This document shows positions 42,567 to 55,100 of a DNA stretch of 64,000 nucleotides, one piece after another; within the stretch, counting starts at the first letter, position 1; each line of letters starts with the position of its first letter. The notes beneath the pieces were generated by a model. That model saw nothing but the letters and a program-made list of their open reading frames with translations, was not told the origin of the DNA and did no database searches. Where the stretch lies: the NCBI GenBank assembly GCA_014529385.2, contig CM043968.1, positions 3,132,001 through 3,196,000 on the forward strand, written 5' to 3'. This DNA is from Adiantum capillus-veneris (taxonomy: Eukaryota; Streptophyta; Polypodiopsida; Polypodiales; Pteridaceae). Both the position numbers and the translations under genes were made by a program.

Positions 42567-44412
42567 AGATGATCCTACTGCTATCCAAACACTTCTCTCT
42601 GAAGAAGAAGCGAAAAATAAATAGCTCCCCCTATGGATCCAACAACCTCATGCTTCCTCCCCTTGCGAGAAGGCACGGCATCATCACTCCATCATGGAAA
42701 ACCAAAGCAATCCAGCACTGCCACACATCTATCAAGAGAATTGATTTGGAGTGAGAGGGACATGCCTTGTGGCAAGGGTGCCATCTAGAGAGCATACGAC
42801 ATCTCCACTCCGGTGCCTACACCTTGAATGTGATGTTCTGCATCATGATCATCATCGCCTCCACTTGGGTGCTTTGAGAAGAAAAAAACAAGGAGAAATC
42901 CCCTTGCTGGACATCAACTGCCTAGCTATGTTGTCCTACTACTGGGGGTGAAAAATGCTAGGGTTGAATGGGAGAAATGTTGGGGTTGATCTGTAACAAA
43001 AATGCTAGGCTGATCTGCTACCCCTGTCCACCGCCCCTCCTAAGGCTACCCTGCACCAAAAGGCTATGTGTGCACACACCCTTCGAATGGTACCCCTGTC
43101 CTCCCTATATACCTTCAAAGGTCTGGGTCTGCTAGCTGTCAACCAGCCCCCACGACCTCTGAAATAGGGAAACATGCAAGAAAAAAGCATCAAGAGCCCT
43201 CAACTTTCAATGGCTATGGAAAAATAATGGCAAGGCTGGGAAAAATACCCCCAGCCTACAAGAGCCTTCTCACCATGGAACAAATCCAAAACCCTAAACT
43301 AAACATGGCTAAACATATCCCAACATGAGAAAACAACCTCTCACTGGCCAGACACAACCACAAAATAGCCCTCACTCCCTAACACCTATCCTTGGGAGAA
43401 ACTGGCATCGACTGGGCAAATCCAAAGAGATGCATGAACTCTAACGGGGATACTTCTTTGATAAAAAATCTGAGAGGTTTTTTACTTTTTTTTAAAAGAA
43501 AAAGATCCTTCTATTAGTTAATAAAAACTACCATGCAGGCTACAAACTGCCCCGACAAGAGAGGGCTACATGATCCTACTGATGTCCAAACACTTCTCTC
43601 TGAAGAAGAAGCTGAAAATAAATAGGTCCCCCTATGGATCCAACAACCGTATGCTTCCTCCCCTTGTGAGAAGGCACCACATCATCACTCCATCACGGAA
43701 AACCAAAGCAATCCAGCACTTCCACACATCTATCAAGAGAATTGATTTGAAGTGAGTGGGACATGCCTCATGGCAAGGGTGCCATCTAGAGAGCATACGA
43801 CATCTCCACTCCACTGCCTACACCTTGAATGTGATTCTCTGCATCATGATTATCATCACCTCCATTTGGGTGCTCTGAGAAGAAAAAAAACAAGGAGAAA
43901 TCCCCATGTTGGACATCAATTGCCTAGCGATGCTGCCCTACTGCTAGGGATGAAAAACGCTAGGGTTGAATGGGAAAAACATTGGGGCTCATCTGTAGCA
44001 AAAATGCTAGGCTGATTTTCTACCCCTGCCCACCGCCCCTCCTAAGGTTGCCCCAGGTAGGGGTGCCCTGCACCCAGAGGCTATGTGCACACACACCATT
44101 CGAATGGTACCCTTGCCCTCCATATATACCTTCAAGAGCCCTCAACTTTCACGGGCTATGGAAAAATAATGGCAAGGCTGGGAAAAATACCCCCAGCCTC
44201 CAGGAGCCTGCTCACCATGGAACAAAGCCAAAACCCTAAACTAAACATGGCTAAAGATACCCCAACATGAGAAAACAACCTCACACTGCCAGACACAACC
44301 ACAAAATAGCCCTCACTCCCTAACACCTGTCCTTGGGAGAAATTGGCATCGACTGGACAAATCCAAAGAGATGCATGAACTCCTAATGTAGATACTTCTT
44401 TGATAAAAAATC
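42567..44412. repeat. Tandem duplication of a roughly 0.95-1.0 kb unit
   Basis: 42567-43475 and 43572-44412 are close copies in the same orientation (ATCCAAACACTTCTCTCTGA/TGTCCAAACACTTCTCTCTG to 'aaaatctgagaggtttttta'). Between them, 43476-43571 is a short piece of the same LINE 3' tail that follows the second copy. The unit itself has no recognised coding content. It includes the phrases 'ccctaaactaaacatggctaaa' and 'tggcatcgactgg'. Confidence 0.8.
43476..43571 (-). mobile_element. LINE 3' tail, about 95 bp
   Basis: T-rich start followed by AAAGATCCTTCTATTAGTTA and 'gggctacat', matching 44437-44512 and 27301-27390. It is cut at the start of the second duplication unit. Confidence 0.75.
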
Positions 44413-46260
44413 TGAGAGGTTTTTTATTTTTTTTGCAAGAAAAAGATCCTTCTATTAGTTAATAAAAATTGCCAAGCGGGCTACAAACTGCCCTGACAAG
44501 AGGGGGCTACATCAGAATGTGGGGAGACTCTCCCTATGAAAAAGTGAGATATGTACAATGACGGCTAAATCAGGATATGGGAGGAGAAAACAACCACATA
44601 GGTAGGTGCTAATACCATCGAGGAGCCCCATGGACCATGGTGTAGAAAGACCCTGGACACCAGAGTCGTAGGAATGCGGTGCTCCCACATACGATCGAAG
44701 CTGCCCTAAAGCCTCTTGAACTGTCCTCTAAGTGTATGGATCAGCTCCAACCAGATGTCTCGTTCAATCTCCACCGATAGTATGGGACGGCCTCAAAGAT
44801 GTGGATGCAACGAGCTCTCCAAATGAACCAAAGAATCAGGCTGCAAATGAGCTCCCAACAAAGCTCTCTATTACTGCTCCAATCCTGAGGTGTAAGCTCT
44901 GTGGCAAGCTAGTGTGTAGGTTGGCCCTCCTATATCACAATCATCCTGCTAGCTCAAGACAACTTAAAGAGAAGTGCTGGGCTCGTGAGGGTGGACTAGG
45001 CAACACCACTCCAAGTGTACTGCCTAGCTAATGACAAGGCTAGCATCAGCCGTAAAATCTAAAGCCAAACCTGTTGCGCCATGGGGCAATCCCATAGACA
45101 ATGCCATCAGGACTCAAGTGGGTGGTCACAAGTAGCACAGCCCACCGGATGGCCATTGTAGACCAACTAACTCCCGACAATGGTAGCTTGATGGGCGACC
45201 AGCCACTGGAACATGGTGACTCTCCTCAACTGTCTATTGTCCCACAAGCGCCCCCAGAAATCTGTAAGGAACTCAACTGTGAGACCCTCCTCTTGCCATT
45301 CACCTCCTACAAAAGGGGTGCCTCTCTCCATGTAACCAATATGCGACACCCCAATCGTTCTATGTACTGGAAGAAAGGGATCCTTGGGTGATCGGATAAA
45401 GCAAACGGATCCCGCCAAAACCACTCCCTAGGATCCCATTGCAGTTGCGATAGAGGGCGGCTCTTCCAAGCCCATAGCCTCTAGTGTCCAGTCACAAAAT
45501 CTGACGGGTCAGGATTAAGCATAGAGATCCTCCCTCTGACACCCACAAGTCAAATTCTCTGGAAACAACACTCTTCTACCTGTGGTGCCTCAGTAGTAAC
45601 TCTGTGGAGGTGACCCTCTCGTTGAACCTCAAAGAACATGAAAAGACCAAAGTCTGAGCAAGCCCTAATTGCAATGAGGACCTCAAGGCAAGTGACGGCC
45701 CTCATCTAGCTCATAGCCACCAGCTCAAGAAGTGTGTGCCACTCTACTGGTATAGCCTCGACAAGATCCCGACACATGCTCTACACCCCCCTCATGTCGT
45801 GTAGTTGGATGCTTTGAATCTCCTCACGGAGTGTTGTAAACTGCAATCAGTCTCCCAGGGTGCGAGTTGGACCCTCTGCCATGGCACCCCAAGAGACATG
45901 GAGTCTACTGCCAACCATGTGACCTAGTTGTGTACTGACCAACGAGTTCCATGTAAGAGGCTGTGTCAAGTGCTCGTCAGTGCATGTGGGCTCGTGTTGC
46001 TCAAGTCCCCCCCCCCCCCAGCTGCTCCCAAGACTGAAGCACGCTCAAAGCGAACCAATCCTCCCATCTCTTGCTCAGGCCAACTCTACGTGTCTCTGTG
46101 AAAATCCAATGAGTGGAGGGGCTCCAAGGGCCACCCGTCTATGGAACTTAGCCTTGAATCTGATGAAGCAAAAGATCCTTTCCGGCTCCTCACCTAGAAG
46201 AAATACAAGGGCAAATCGTCTCTCTCCAAGGTGTAAGGTGAACGCTTAGCTATGGAGGGT
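44413..46260 (-). mobile_element. LINE 3' portion with zf-RVT-like region
   Basis: The minus-strand end has a T/A-rich tail at 44413-44440 (poly(A) on that strand). 45167-45424 encodes 'DFWGRLWDNRQLRRVTMFQWLVAHQATIVGS', continuing in pieces as 'C.TCDHPLES...HCLWDCPMAQQVW', the Cys/His-containing zf-RVT region at the C-terminus of plant LINE ORF2. 45430-46260 is further ORF2, full of stops. It is 5'-truncated near 46260, as is usual for LINEs. Confidence 0.75.
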
Positions 46261-49200
46261 GTAGTCTAAGCTTCACCATGTTGTTAGGGTTAAGGTTAGA
46301 ATGATTAGGATTAGGGTTAGGCTATGCCAAGGGCAAGAGTATTAGGCTAGAGTGCAGACACAGTGAATAAACCTCAAAGTGTAATGATATTAGAAAAGAG
46401 CCTCTCAAATAGGCTTGGTGTTTTACAATTATTGGCTAGTGCTATTGCACTCTTCTTATTGGACCATGTCACCTAGGTGGCTAGATGGCTTTCCCAAAGG
46501 AACCACAAGTCGGGCTTACCCCAACAACCGCCTCGTTAAGCCAAACTTGGGGTTTTTACAAAGATTTCATGTGTTATGATGTGATAGTGCCTAGGTCTCT
46601 TATTGGATACATCACAAGGTTCTCACGATACATCATGGTGGTTCTCACTGGATTTAACACTTCACGGTTCTCAATTGGATACATAGTGGCAACAATAGAT
46701 TCAACGACCATGATTCAATCGGATACAACATGTAGGGTCTCATGAGATTGAAACCGGCCCGTAGGGCGGTAGACCTTCGCTTTCACCCAAGAAATTATTT
46801 TAAACTTTAGGACACATAAACTTTGTAAATAAAAACCTATTGCTGGAATTAACACTTTGAACACACATGGCTTGGAAGCTAGAGCGATACCAAGCATACG
46901 CCGACAATATGTTGGCCCCAAAGACTAGCGCCCCTTATGGTATTTCTTTATTCTTATAAAAAAGGGAATAAAACCTACGATTTCCTATGAGCTGTCTTGC
47001 GTAAGCTGGGCTAAAAAAGACCTATTCTTGCCCAGTTTCGGCAGCATAACTGTACTAGGAAACTTCACAGACAAAATCCCCATGCATTGGATGACTTTCC
47101 CGGCACATACGAACACTTTCCTAAACCTGGCAAGAATCTACAGCACGTTGAATTCTCGATTTTCTGCCCCAAAAATGCACCAGATCGCATGTACATCGAT
47201 CCTCTCGCTTCTCCCGACCTCCTTGGGGTATTAGGGATCGATTAGGGCCAAAACCCTAAACCTGCAAAAATACACAACAACCTGTAATTCACTGTTTTGG
47301 GCTCCATTTCGCGTGTCGGTTGCATTCGTAGCAAGCCCTCGAGCTCCCGCACCTATAGGGCTACTTGCCCTTTAAATCGGACGAGATTTCTCGTGCAAAA
47401 TCTCTTCGAATTCACCTATACCTACGGGGGATTAGAAACTAGCTAATCTAGTACCTGTGCAAGAGGCTCTTGCCTCGACAATCGCGCATGAACCCACACA
47501 CTTATAGATACAAATGGAAATCCCTTGAGCGGGGCATCACGTTTCTGTATTCAAAGGGGGAGAGAGATGGATGAGACAAGGAAGAAGACAAGCTTTCCAT
47601 TAAAGTTGTGAAACCTGCACCCACTACTCACCCACACTCTGTAGTCAATTATGGGCAAAAATCAGCCCCCTCTCTCATTTTGGGTGCCCCCTTTTCATGC
47701 AAACTTGGCAAAATCATCTGTAGCCGCCAAGTGTCCACTTGGCCTCTTTTGAGTCAATCTCCTAGTTCCCACCGACTTATAAGTGTAGCCAAGGGGCCTA
47801 AATGACTTTGAACTGAGCCTAGACACCCTTTTACTGCTCGGATTCCAGTGCCAGTCGCCCCGACCAACTCGTGGTGACAAGACCTTCTTGTTTGCGGGTG
47901 AAACTCTCGGCCATCGGCCATTTCACACTTGCCACACAATGTCCCGCCATTTGTGACTTCAAAAAGAGGGTCCCAAAAATTAAATAAAAATCATCGGAAA
48001 GAAACCAACAACTAAGGTTAGCAATTTCCAAGTCCTCGTGACAGTAATTAGCAGTTGCCACATCCTCGTGACATAAATCCTAAGGCTCATACAAAGCTTT
48101 ATGTCAAAACAAATTCACGTAAAGAGGAAAGTGTTTCCTCTTCTCGTGTATCCTGCCATTGATGATGCCCTTCGTGTTGTAGTCTTTATCTTCATTGCTG
48201 ATCCATTTTCTCGAGGATGCAATCTTCATGGTCAATGGTGAAAGGCATGGATACATTTCAACTGCAATGCTTGTGTGTGTGCGCTCATGTGAAAGAGGTA
48301 GGGCGGTCTTACTAGTCTTCTGGCAGTGTCTATACACATGCAAGGTGTGAACATAATTCCCTTTAGCAACTAAACTAATCATAACGAAATGAACTTCAAC
48401 TAAGATGTAAAAATGGCCGGTTGGCTCATGTGTGAAATACCTTCTGCAATTAAATTAAACAGGCTAGGGATATCTAGCTTTAGTACCTTGCCAAAATCCT
48501 TCACGGCTACACAACAGTGGGTGTGGCACAAGACATGGTGAGCAACACTGATGGAGCTGGGATGCTAGCACTTCAAGTATTGGAGCCAATGGGGGGTTCT
48601 TTTTTTTTTTCTTTTGGCGAGCTAGTACGGTGAGAGAGCAGTGGATAGTGTGAGAAAAAGCAATTGTATAAAGTGGATAGTGTGAGAAAAAGAAATTGTA
48701 TAAGGTGGACCCGATAACACTTTTTATGTAGGAAACACTACTTAACCTTAAATGGAAAAGCCAATGTCTACAGGAGAGGCAGTAGAACAGAAATAGCTTC
48801 ATGGTGAATAGCTCAATGCGGGAAGATGATGCTGCAGACAAGCAAAAAAGTGTAGGGTGCTAGCTACGACTCAAAGCGGGAGTTGGGATTGTCGGTGGTG
48901 ATGAGGGCATCCAATCGCGCATCTGTTGGCTCTATTGATGGGAAGTGCGGGGTCAGCAGAGGGTAGTTGTTGCTGTCATGGACTCGTAGGGAAAATGCTG
49001 AAGGGAAAATGTTGACAAGTAGCAGGTGCGCGCTCCAACTAATTATGGCGAGCAGGTAGCATGGCAGATGTGATTGGAGCTAAATTTAATTGTAAGACTT
49101 CAATATAGCGGGATGCCAACAAAGTGCGAATTGAGGGCAAGCTGTTGAATTCTCATAGGCATCCAAAGGGAGGCACTGCCAGAATCAACCAAATTTGATT

Positions 49201-49262
49201 TTCTCGCGAGAGGGAATTAAGGAGCCCTTGTCTTGTCTAGAGTAGGTTCCCACCACTCAAAG

Positions 49263-49263
<1 letters not shown>
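46261..49263. other. Unclassified non-coding sequence
   Basis: No gene is supported. It includes TTAGGG/GGTTAG-rich text at 46285-46320, repeated 'ttctca..ggata' phrases at 46590-46740, a duplicated 30-bp segment at 48640-48703 and a T run at 48601-48610. Open stretches are short and on both strands. Confidence 0.5.
48632..48703. repeat. Two tandem copies of a 31-bp unit
   Basis: GTGGATAGTGTGAGAAAAAG, then CAATTGTATAA/AAATTGTATAA, occurs twice in a row. Confidence 0.85.
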
Positions 49264-49297
<34 letters not shown>

Positions 49298-49399
49298 ATC
49301 ACATCCTTTGACCATGATAGCATCTAGAGGGGTTCTGATTGTGCTCTGAATCACACACACACACGGTACTTGCATTTGACTAAGATGGATTCATCAAGC

Positions 49400-49444
<45 letters not shown>
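49264..49444. repeat. Two (CA)n microsatellites
   Basis: CA runs at 49264-49294 and 49403-49444, separated by unique sequence that itself has a short CACACACAC. Confidence 0.95.
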
Positions 49445-49447
<3 letters not shown>

Positions 49448-50054
49448 ATTAGCTAGTTTTGATTGAGGCATTTAGCTACACTAACATTATTCTTTAGTTA
49501 TTGCTATAGCTCAAGGCTGTGTTATCCTGGTAAGCATGGTTTAATATACCACGTTTTAGTGAATAGGGCTCAGTGGGAGAAATCTCTTAATGCCTTAACC
49601 CTTAAAGGGTGCATGATTGAATGGTTAACACCCTTTTCCATTATATTTCTTAATGGCATAGATCTGGTATCCTCCCCAATGCAAAGATATTGCACGATGT
49701 CGCCGTCCTGACTATTTCCCTACCCCTTTCTCTCATGGTTTTTTATTGGCATGATGGTGGGCAGCTAGGCGTGGCGTTTAGCCCTTCCATTTCCTGATAT
49801 CATGTCGTTGCGCTTCAGTAGACTGGCGAGTTGATGGGACAATATGGGGTTATATCTTTGGGCTACATGCTCTACATCTTGGCATGCTACTTATACAGGT
49901 TCTTTCCTCCCCACACATACTATTACTGATTGGATTCAGGCGTGGCTGGGGTAGTACAATTGAGGAACTTTCTCCTACCTTTTCCTTTGAAGAACAAGGT
50001 GAGGGATTCTTCATCCCTCACTTAGCTTGGTTACAAATTTTGGTTTCTGTCTTC

Positions 50055-50058
<4 letters not shown>
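49445..50058. other. No gene seen
   Basis: An 82-codon open stretch on + at 49463-49711 has no recognised motif and is probably chance. Confidence 0.4.

Positions 50059-50107
<49 letters not shown>
50059..50107. repeat. (GA)n microsatellite
   Basis: About 24 GA units. Confidence 0.97.
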
Positions 50108-50110
<3 letters not shown>

Positions 50111-51387
50111 TGATAAAGTAGAAACTATTGAAACTGTTGAAACTCTTAAAAAATCAATCCCCGTGCTAATAGGGAACTTGTTGAGATCATTTCCTCGTAT
50201 CAGGTTTCTTTCTTAGCTCGATATGCTTATTAACTAAATATTTAGCTTGAATTTAAAAGAGATCTACCATGGTGCCTAAACACTCATGTCCTTCTCATAA
50301 GTGCTGCTAGTTTTTTGTCGTGGGTGATATACTTCAGCTAGCTTGCTAATGTTTTAAAAAACTCAAGATAGCTACAACGTATAATGCAACTCTTCACAGA
50401 TGGTGATGTTTGTTTTGCACTAGCTTGTTTTTCTTTGATAGATTGATTCTCATGCTATCATCATATTGAATGATGACTATTGATAATGATTGTGCTAGAA
50501 AAACTTGGAGGATGGTCAAATTGGATGAGTTGGTTTTGCTTACATAATTGATCAGAATGGCTCACTTTATTGGTTTAACATTGGTTTTTTCTTGGATTTC
50601 TAAAGTGTGTCAGCTAGTAAGGCTTTATACCCACTCACTTGCTTCATATATCACTACAAGCCTGCTGGCTTCATAGATTACCCACAACTTGCTTCATAAA
50701 GGTGGTTTTTAGTTGAATTTTTTAATTGGATAAATGATGTTCTTCTCTTTGGACTACTAGCCTAGGCAGAGTTGTCTTTTTCCTTCCCATTTTACTGGGC
50801 TTGACTGAACTAAATGGATTAGATAAAATTCTTGTTGTACATTGTTGGACTAGGAATGTTACTTGAGGATGATGTTTCAGTTTTGGCTCTGGGATGATAT
50901 TTCAGTTTTAGCTCCTGGCTGATACTGCAGACTTACTTGGATGCCAAGGGAAACTCTTTATGATACTTGGTGTACATGTCCTAGTATTTGCTATGTACCT
51001 TGTAGGTCTACAACTCATTTTGCTGGTCTTTTAATCCTGGTCTCTATGTATGGATAATGATCTGGTTTTTGGTGCTTTAATACCTCAATTTGTTATGGTA
51101 TTATGATTTGGGGAAACACAAAAAAATCTAACCTTCACGTGTTGCTTGGATGTCTGGCTTAGATCTGGTTTTTTACATACATATTCCACTACAGCTAGTG
51201 ATGATGCTACCATAAAATATATGTAAACCTTTTACATATTCTGGTTTTGTTACTTTACTGAGAGGCTGTTTGCTTTGACTTACAATAAATCTGATCTTCA
51301 GCTTGTTGCTTGCATATCTGGCTTAGATCTGGTCTCCTTTTTTTACACAACGTCTAGCTCTTGGTAGTGGTACTACCATAAAAATCT

Positions 51388-51418
<31 letters not shown>

Positions 51419-52058
51419 TCTGGTTTTTAATGCTTTACTACTTGAGTTCTGGCATAAACTAAGATTCTGACCGAGATGGGTATAGTGTTGGAACATGGGG
51501 AGGCCTGGTGGCCTTGACTCGCTAACTGTGATTGGATATCCATACTTCAATAGCAGGTGTCTTCTACTAGCTGTGTCGAGTTAAGTGATTTGGACAACAC
51601 ATTTTTTTGGTTTTGCATGGTCTTTGGACATGGCTAGTCATTTATCTCGGCTTGATCCTACTCTCAAACAAAGGCTTTATCTAGGAATGGTTTGAGGTGA
51701 CCTGATTTATGGTTGGCTCTGACTGTCTCTGGCTAGATACTTCTCTGACCCTGGCTATCACTTCCCTGGGCTGACAGTTCACCTTGTATTCAAAAGGTGA
51801 TCCTTTATGATATCTGGTGTAATGATAATGAGTGTGCATACCTGTTGCAAACGTACTAGAATCTTGGTCTCTGGATATTACTAATAATTTTTAAAAATAA
51901 ACTCTACTCTCATAAACTGGCTATGTCTGGGAATGACTTGAGACGGCCTGTTTTTTTGGATGGCCCTGCCTCTAGCTCTGGCTGATACTTCTTTGGCTCT
52001 AGATCGTACTTCTTTGGCTTTAGCTGGTACTTCTCTGGGTTGATAGTTCAACTAATTT
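50108..52058. repeat. Degenerate tandem-like repeats around the copia target
   Basis: Phrases such as 'tggctgatacttc', 'tttatgatatctggtgtaatgataatgagtgtgcata' and 'tctggtttttaatgcttta' recur near 50880-51070, 51720-51870 and 51960-52058. The last copy is interrupted by the young copia and continues at 57242-57360. A (TA)n run lies at 51388-51415. No coding region is seen. Confidence 0.6.
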
Positions 52059-52337
52059 TGTAGACATGTAGTAGTGTTAGTGTGTTTACGCGCTTCACCA
52101 GGGGCACTTTTCTCCCACTGGGTTTTTCCCCCTGGACATCCGGTGTGAAAGGACACCTTATCTCTTAGGGTTTCATATAAGCTTTGTAGCTCTGAGTTTG
52201 TAAATACTCTATTATTCCAATACAGAGAGACAGACTACAGAGATCTCGTACACAAGCTCTGTGTCTTCTCCTTCTCCATCTTCTTCCTACTCTGAGTTGC
52301 TGTCTTCCTTCTGTTTCCTGTTTCATCATCTTCAACA
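52059..52337 (+). mobile_element. Copia 5' LTR
   Basis: Begins TGTAGACATG and ends ATCTTCAACA. It carries an ATATAA TATA-like box at 52175. The inverted repeat CCAGGGGC...CCCCTGG is near the start. The PBS follows two bases after. Confidence 0.95.
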
Positions 52338-52339
52338 AT

Positions 52340-52351
52340 TGGTATCAGAGC
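52340..52351 (+). promoter_or_regulatory. Copia primer binding site
   Basis: TGGTATCAGAGC is complementary to the 3' end of plant initiator tRNA-Met, the usual copia primer. Confidence 0.92.
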
Positions 52352-52736
52352 AAGGTGATTTCCAGAGCCTCTACTTGCGTTTTCGTGTCCGCGCGCGCAA
52401 TCGCAGTTTTCAGGCAGTTTTCGGAAAATTTGCTCGTGGGAGCATCCTCGACGTTCCGGGAGTATTCTGATCAGGTGACATGGGGTTTTACCCCCCTTTC
52501 GAAGCCGTTCGAGCCCTCAGAATTTTGTTCTGAGCAGCGTAGCAGAAGTTACTTTTCGGAGGCGTTTAGATCAAGAGGGTGTGCTTTTTGACAGATTTTC
52601 TTCATGTAAACAGTTCTTTTGGGAAGCAGCTTGTCTTAGCTTTGTGCTGAGATTTTGTGTAGAGTTTTGCTTGCATTGGAGAGGAGATTTGTGAATCTCT
52701 TGGAGGTTCTTTTGCTCTCTTGTGTGCATCTACAGT

Positions 52737-53700
52737 ATGGCTCAATCTACGGAGAAAGAGATTTTTGGTGCGTTTACATCCGAAGACAAATTGGATGGTA
52801 CCAACTATTCTCTTTGGTCTTTTATGGCCAAAAATGTTTTGGTTGGTAAAGGATTGTGGGATTATGTATCTAGAGATGAAGTTCGTCCAGGTAGCATTGC
52901 ACCTGCCACGCCTGGTCGTGGTGCAACTGTTGGTGCAGGACCCTCACAAGTCACTCCAGAGCAAAAGAGATGGGATACTAAAGATGCACAGGCTATGGCT
53001 GTGATTGCCTTAACCATAAAGAGGACAATCACACCACATATCAGATCTTGCAGAACTTCTGAGGATGCTTGGAACACTCTGCAAGCTATGTTTGGAGGAA
53101 GAAACGCTGCCAGAATAGAGTTTTTGAAGAAACAACTTGACAAAATACAGATGGACGAAGGTGACGATATTGTCGAGCATCTTACAAAAATCAGGGATCT
53201 TAAAGAGCAATTGCTTAGCATTGATGAAGTGATTTCAGAGAAGGACTTGGTTTCCAAAACACTCAATTCACTACCACCATCTTATTTGACTTTTTAGACT
53301 TCTTTGACTCTGTCTTTGCGAGCTAATCCTGACCCTCTTCATTTTGAAGAGTTAGTGGCTTTGCTATTGCAGGAGGATCAATCACGTAAGAACAAGTCTT
53401 TACAGGTGGATGGTATGGATCATGCTCTTGTTGTACAGAACAAAAACAAGGGTAAAGAGAGTGCTCATCACTCCAAGTCTAGTGCAGGACAATCTTCAGA
53501 GAAGTCTAAAGGTGATTCCGACAAGTCCAAGAAGAAAGGTAAATGTCACTACTGCAAGAAACCTGGTCACTACATTAGTGAGTGTAAAAAGCGAATTGCT
53601 AAAGAAAAGAAGAAAGAGTCAAGTTTGGTTGTTTCAGCTTCTGGTGATTCTTCTACAGCTAAAGAAGAGTCTGCAAACTTTGTGCAGGATTCTTATACTT
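52737..53700 (+). pseudogene. Copia gag
   Basis: The start ATG at 52737 begins 'MAQSTEKEIFGAFTSEDKLDGTNYSLWSFMAKN'; an ATG 15 bases upstream in frame is less likely. The UBN2-type Gag region covers residues about 75-190. An in-frame TAG at 53295-53297 follows 'LPPSYLTF', after which the frame goes on ('TSLTLSLRANPDPLHFEELVALLLQEDQ'). The CCHC knuckle 'CHYCKKPGHYISEC' is near 53545-53590. Gag forms the particle and packages RNA. The single stop would truncate it at 187 residues. Confidence 0.9.
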
Positions 53701-54347
53701 TTGTAGTATGTTCAGATTTTTCTGCTTACAGTGTTGACAAGACACAAATGATTTGGTACTTTGATAGTGGTGCATCTAGGCATATTACTTCAAGGAAGGA
53801 TTTGTTTTGTTCATTGGATGCAGCTCCAGCAGGAAAGAAGGTGACATGTGCAAATAATGCTTCTTATCCAATCAAAGGCGTTGGTAAGATTTTGATTACC
53901 ATTTCAGATGGTTCAGATTTATGCTTGCCAGATGTCTTATATGTTCCAGGGATCAAGAAGAATTTGCTGTCTGTATCCTCTCTTGCAAAAAATGGTCTTC
54001 GGGTCATTTTTGAGGATGACAGATGTGTTGTACGAGATCGAGAGAATGGTTATTCTCTTATCACTACAGGTACGCTGGAAAATGGACTATTTGTGCTAGA
54101 TCGTTATGAAAAGCAGATTCAGGTATGTATTGCAGAAACAAAGACTCAGGCCATGCAGGATGCTGAGTTGTGGCATGCTAGATTTGGGCATGTTGGTTAT
54201 GGCAGTTTGATGACTTTACAACGTCATAATATGGTGCATGATTTGTCTTTATTGGAGATGCCACCAAGACATGTATGTGAAGGTTGCGTTCTTGGAAAGA
54301 TGCACAGATTTGCATTTTCGCAGGATGGTTCAGTTAGAGCGACATGA
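53701..54347 (+). pseudogene. Copia protease and GAG-pre-integrase
   Basis: 'WYFDSGASRHIT' (about 53755-53790) is the copia protease active site. 'ELWHARFGHVGYGSLMTLQ' and 'CEGCVLGKMHRFAF' form the pre-integrase zinc-binding region. The frame is continuous with gag. An in-frame TGA at 54345-54347 ('SVRAT' stop 'KLQLVHSDVCGPM') interrupts it; a CGA-to-TGA change is a simple explanation. Confidence 0.92.
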
Positions 54348-55100
54348 AAGTTGCAGCTTGTACACAGTGATGTATGTGGTCCTATGAGGACGCCATCTAT
54401 AGGAAACAGCCTTTATTTTGTGACCTTCATTGATGACTTTTCCAGGTTTTGTTGGGTGTATCCACTCAAAGCAAAGTCAGATGTGTTTGCAGTTTTTCAA
54501 CATTATGTCGCCATGGTTGAAAATGAAACAGGTTGCAAAGTACAGACTCTTCGTACCGATCGAGGAGGTGAATACATGTCAGGTGCATTTAAGGATTTTT
54601 TGGGAAAGAAAGGCATTAAACACCAATGCACTATGCCATACACACCACCAGAATGGTGTTCCAGAAAGGAAGAACAGGTCTTTAATGGAGACGGCTAGAT
54701 GTATGCTCAAGGCTAAGAGTTTGCCTCATAAACTATGGATGGAGGCAGTTGCTTGTGCAGCACATGTTTTGAACAGGTGTCCTACTCGTGCCTTGAAGAC
54801 CATTACTGCATATGAAGCTTGGTATGACAAAAAACCTTCAGTCAGTTATCTTCGTGTTTTTGGTTGTCTTGCTTATGCTCATATCCCTCAGCAGTTACGT
54901 GGGAAGCTTGATGATAAGGCAATCAAATGTATATTTGTGGGGTACAGTAGTGGAAGTAAAGGTTATAGACTTTACAATCCTGCTACAAACAAGATTTTTG
55001 AAAGTCGTGATGTAATTTTTGCAGAAACTACTGCTCAACCTATGGTTGCTTTTGATGTACCTCATATGCAGACACATGATGTATTTGAAGGTTTGCTTCC
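54348..55100 (+). pseudogene. Copia integrase
   Basis: The core has 'HSDVCGPM' and 'FIDDFSRFCWVYPLK', 'RTDRGGEYMS' and, after a one-base loss near 54648 at the position of 'TPQQNG', 'NGVPERKNRSLMETARCMLK' in the next frame. The three catalytic acids D, D and E are therefore present but in two frames. 'YDKKPSVSYLRVFGCLAYAHIP' and 'KCIFVGYSSGSKGYRLYNP' follow. The enzyme would insert the cDNA with 5-bp staggered cuts. Confidence 0.92.

Noticed and set aside
46285-46320. Interstitial telomere repeat
   Set aside because: The TTAGGG/GGTTAG text is short and irregular and does not match the plant TTTAGGG repeat in tandem.
47028-47234. 68-codon ORF
   Set aside because: No motif, no conservation evidence and no gene context.
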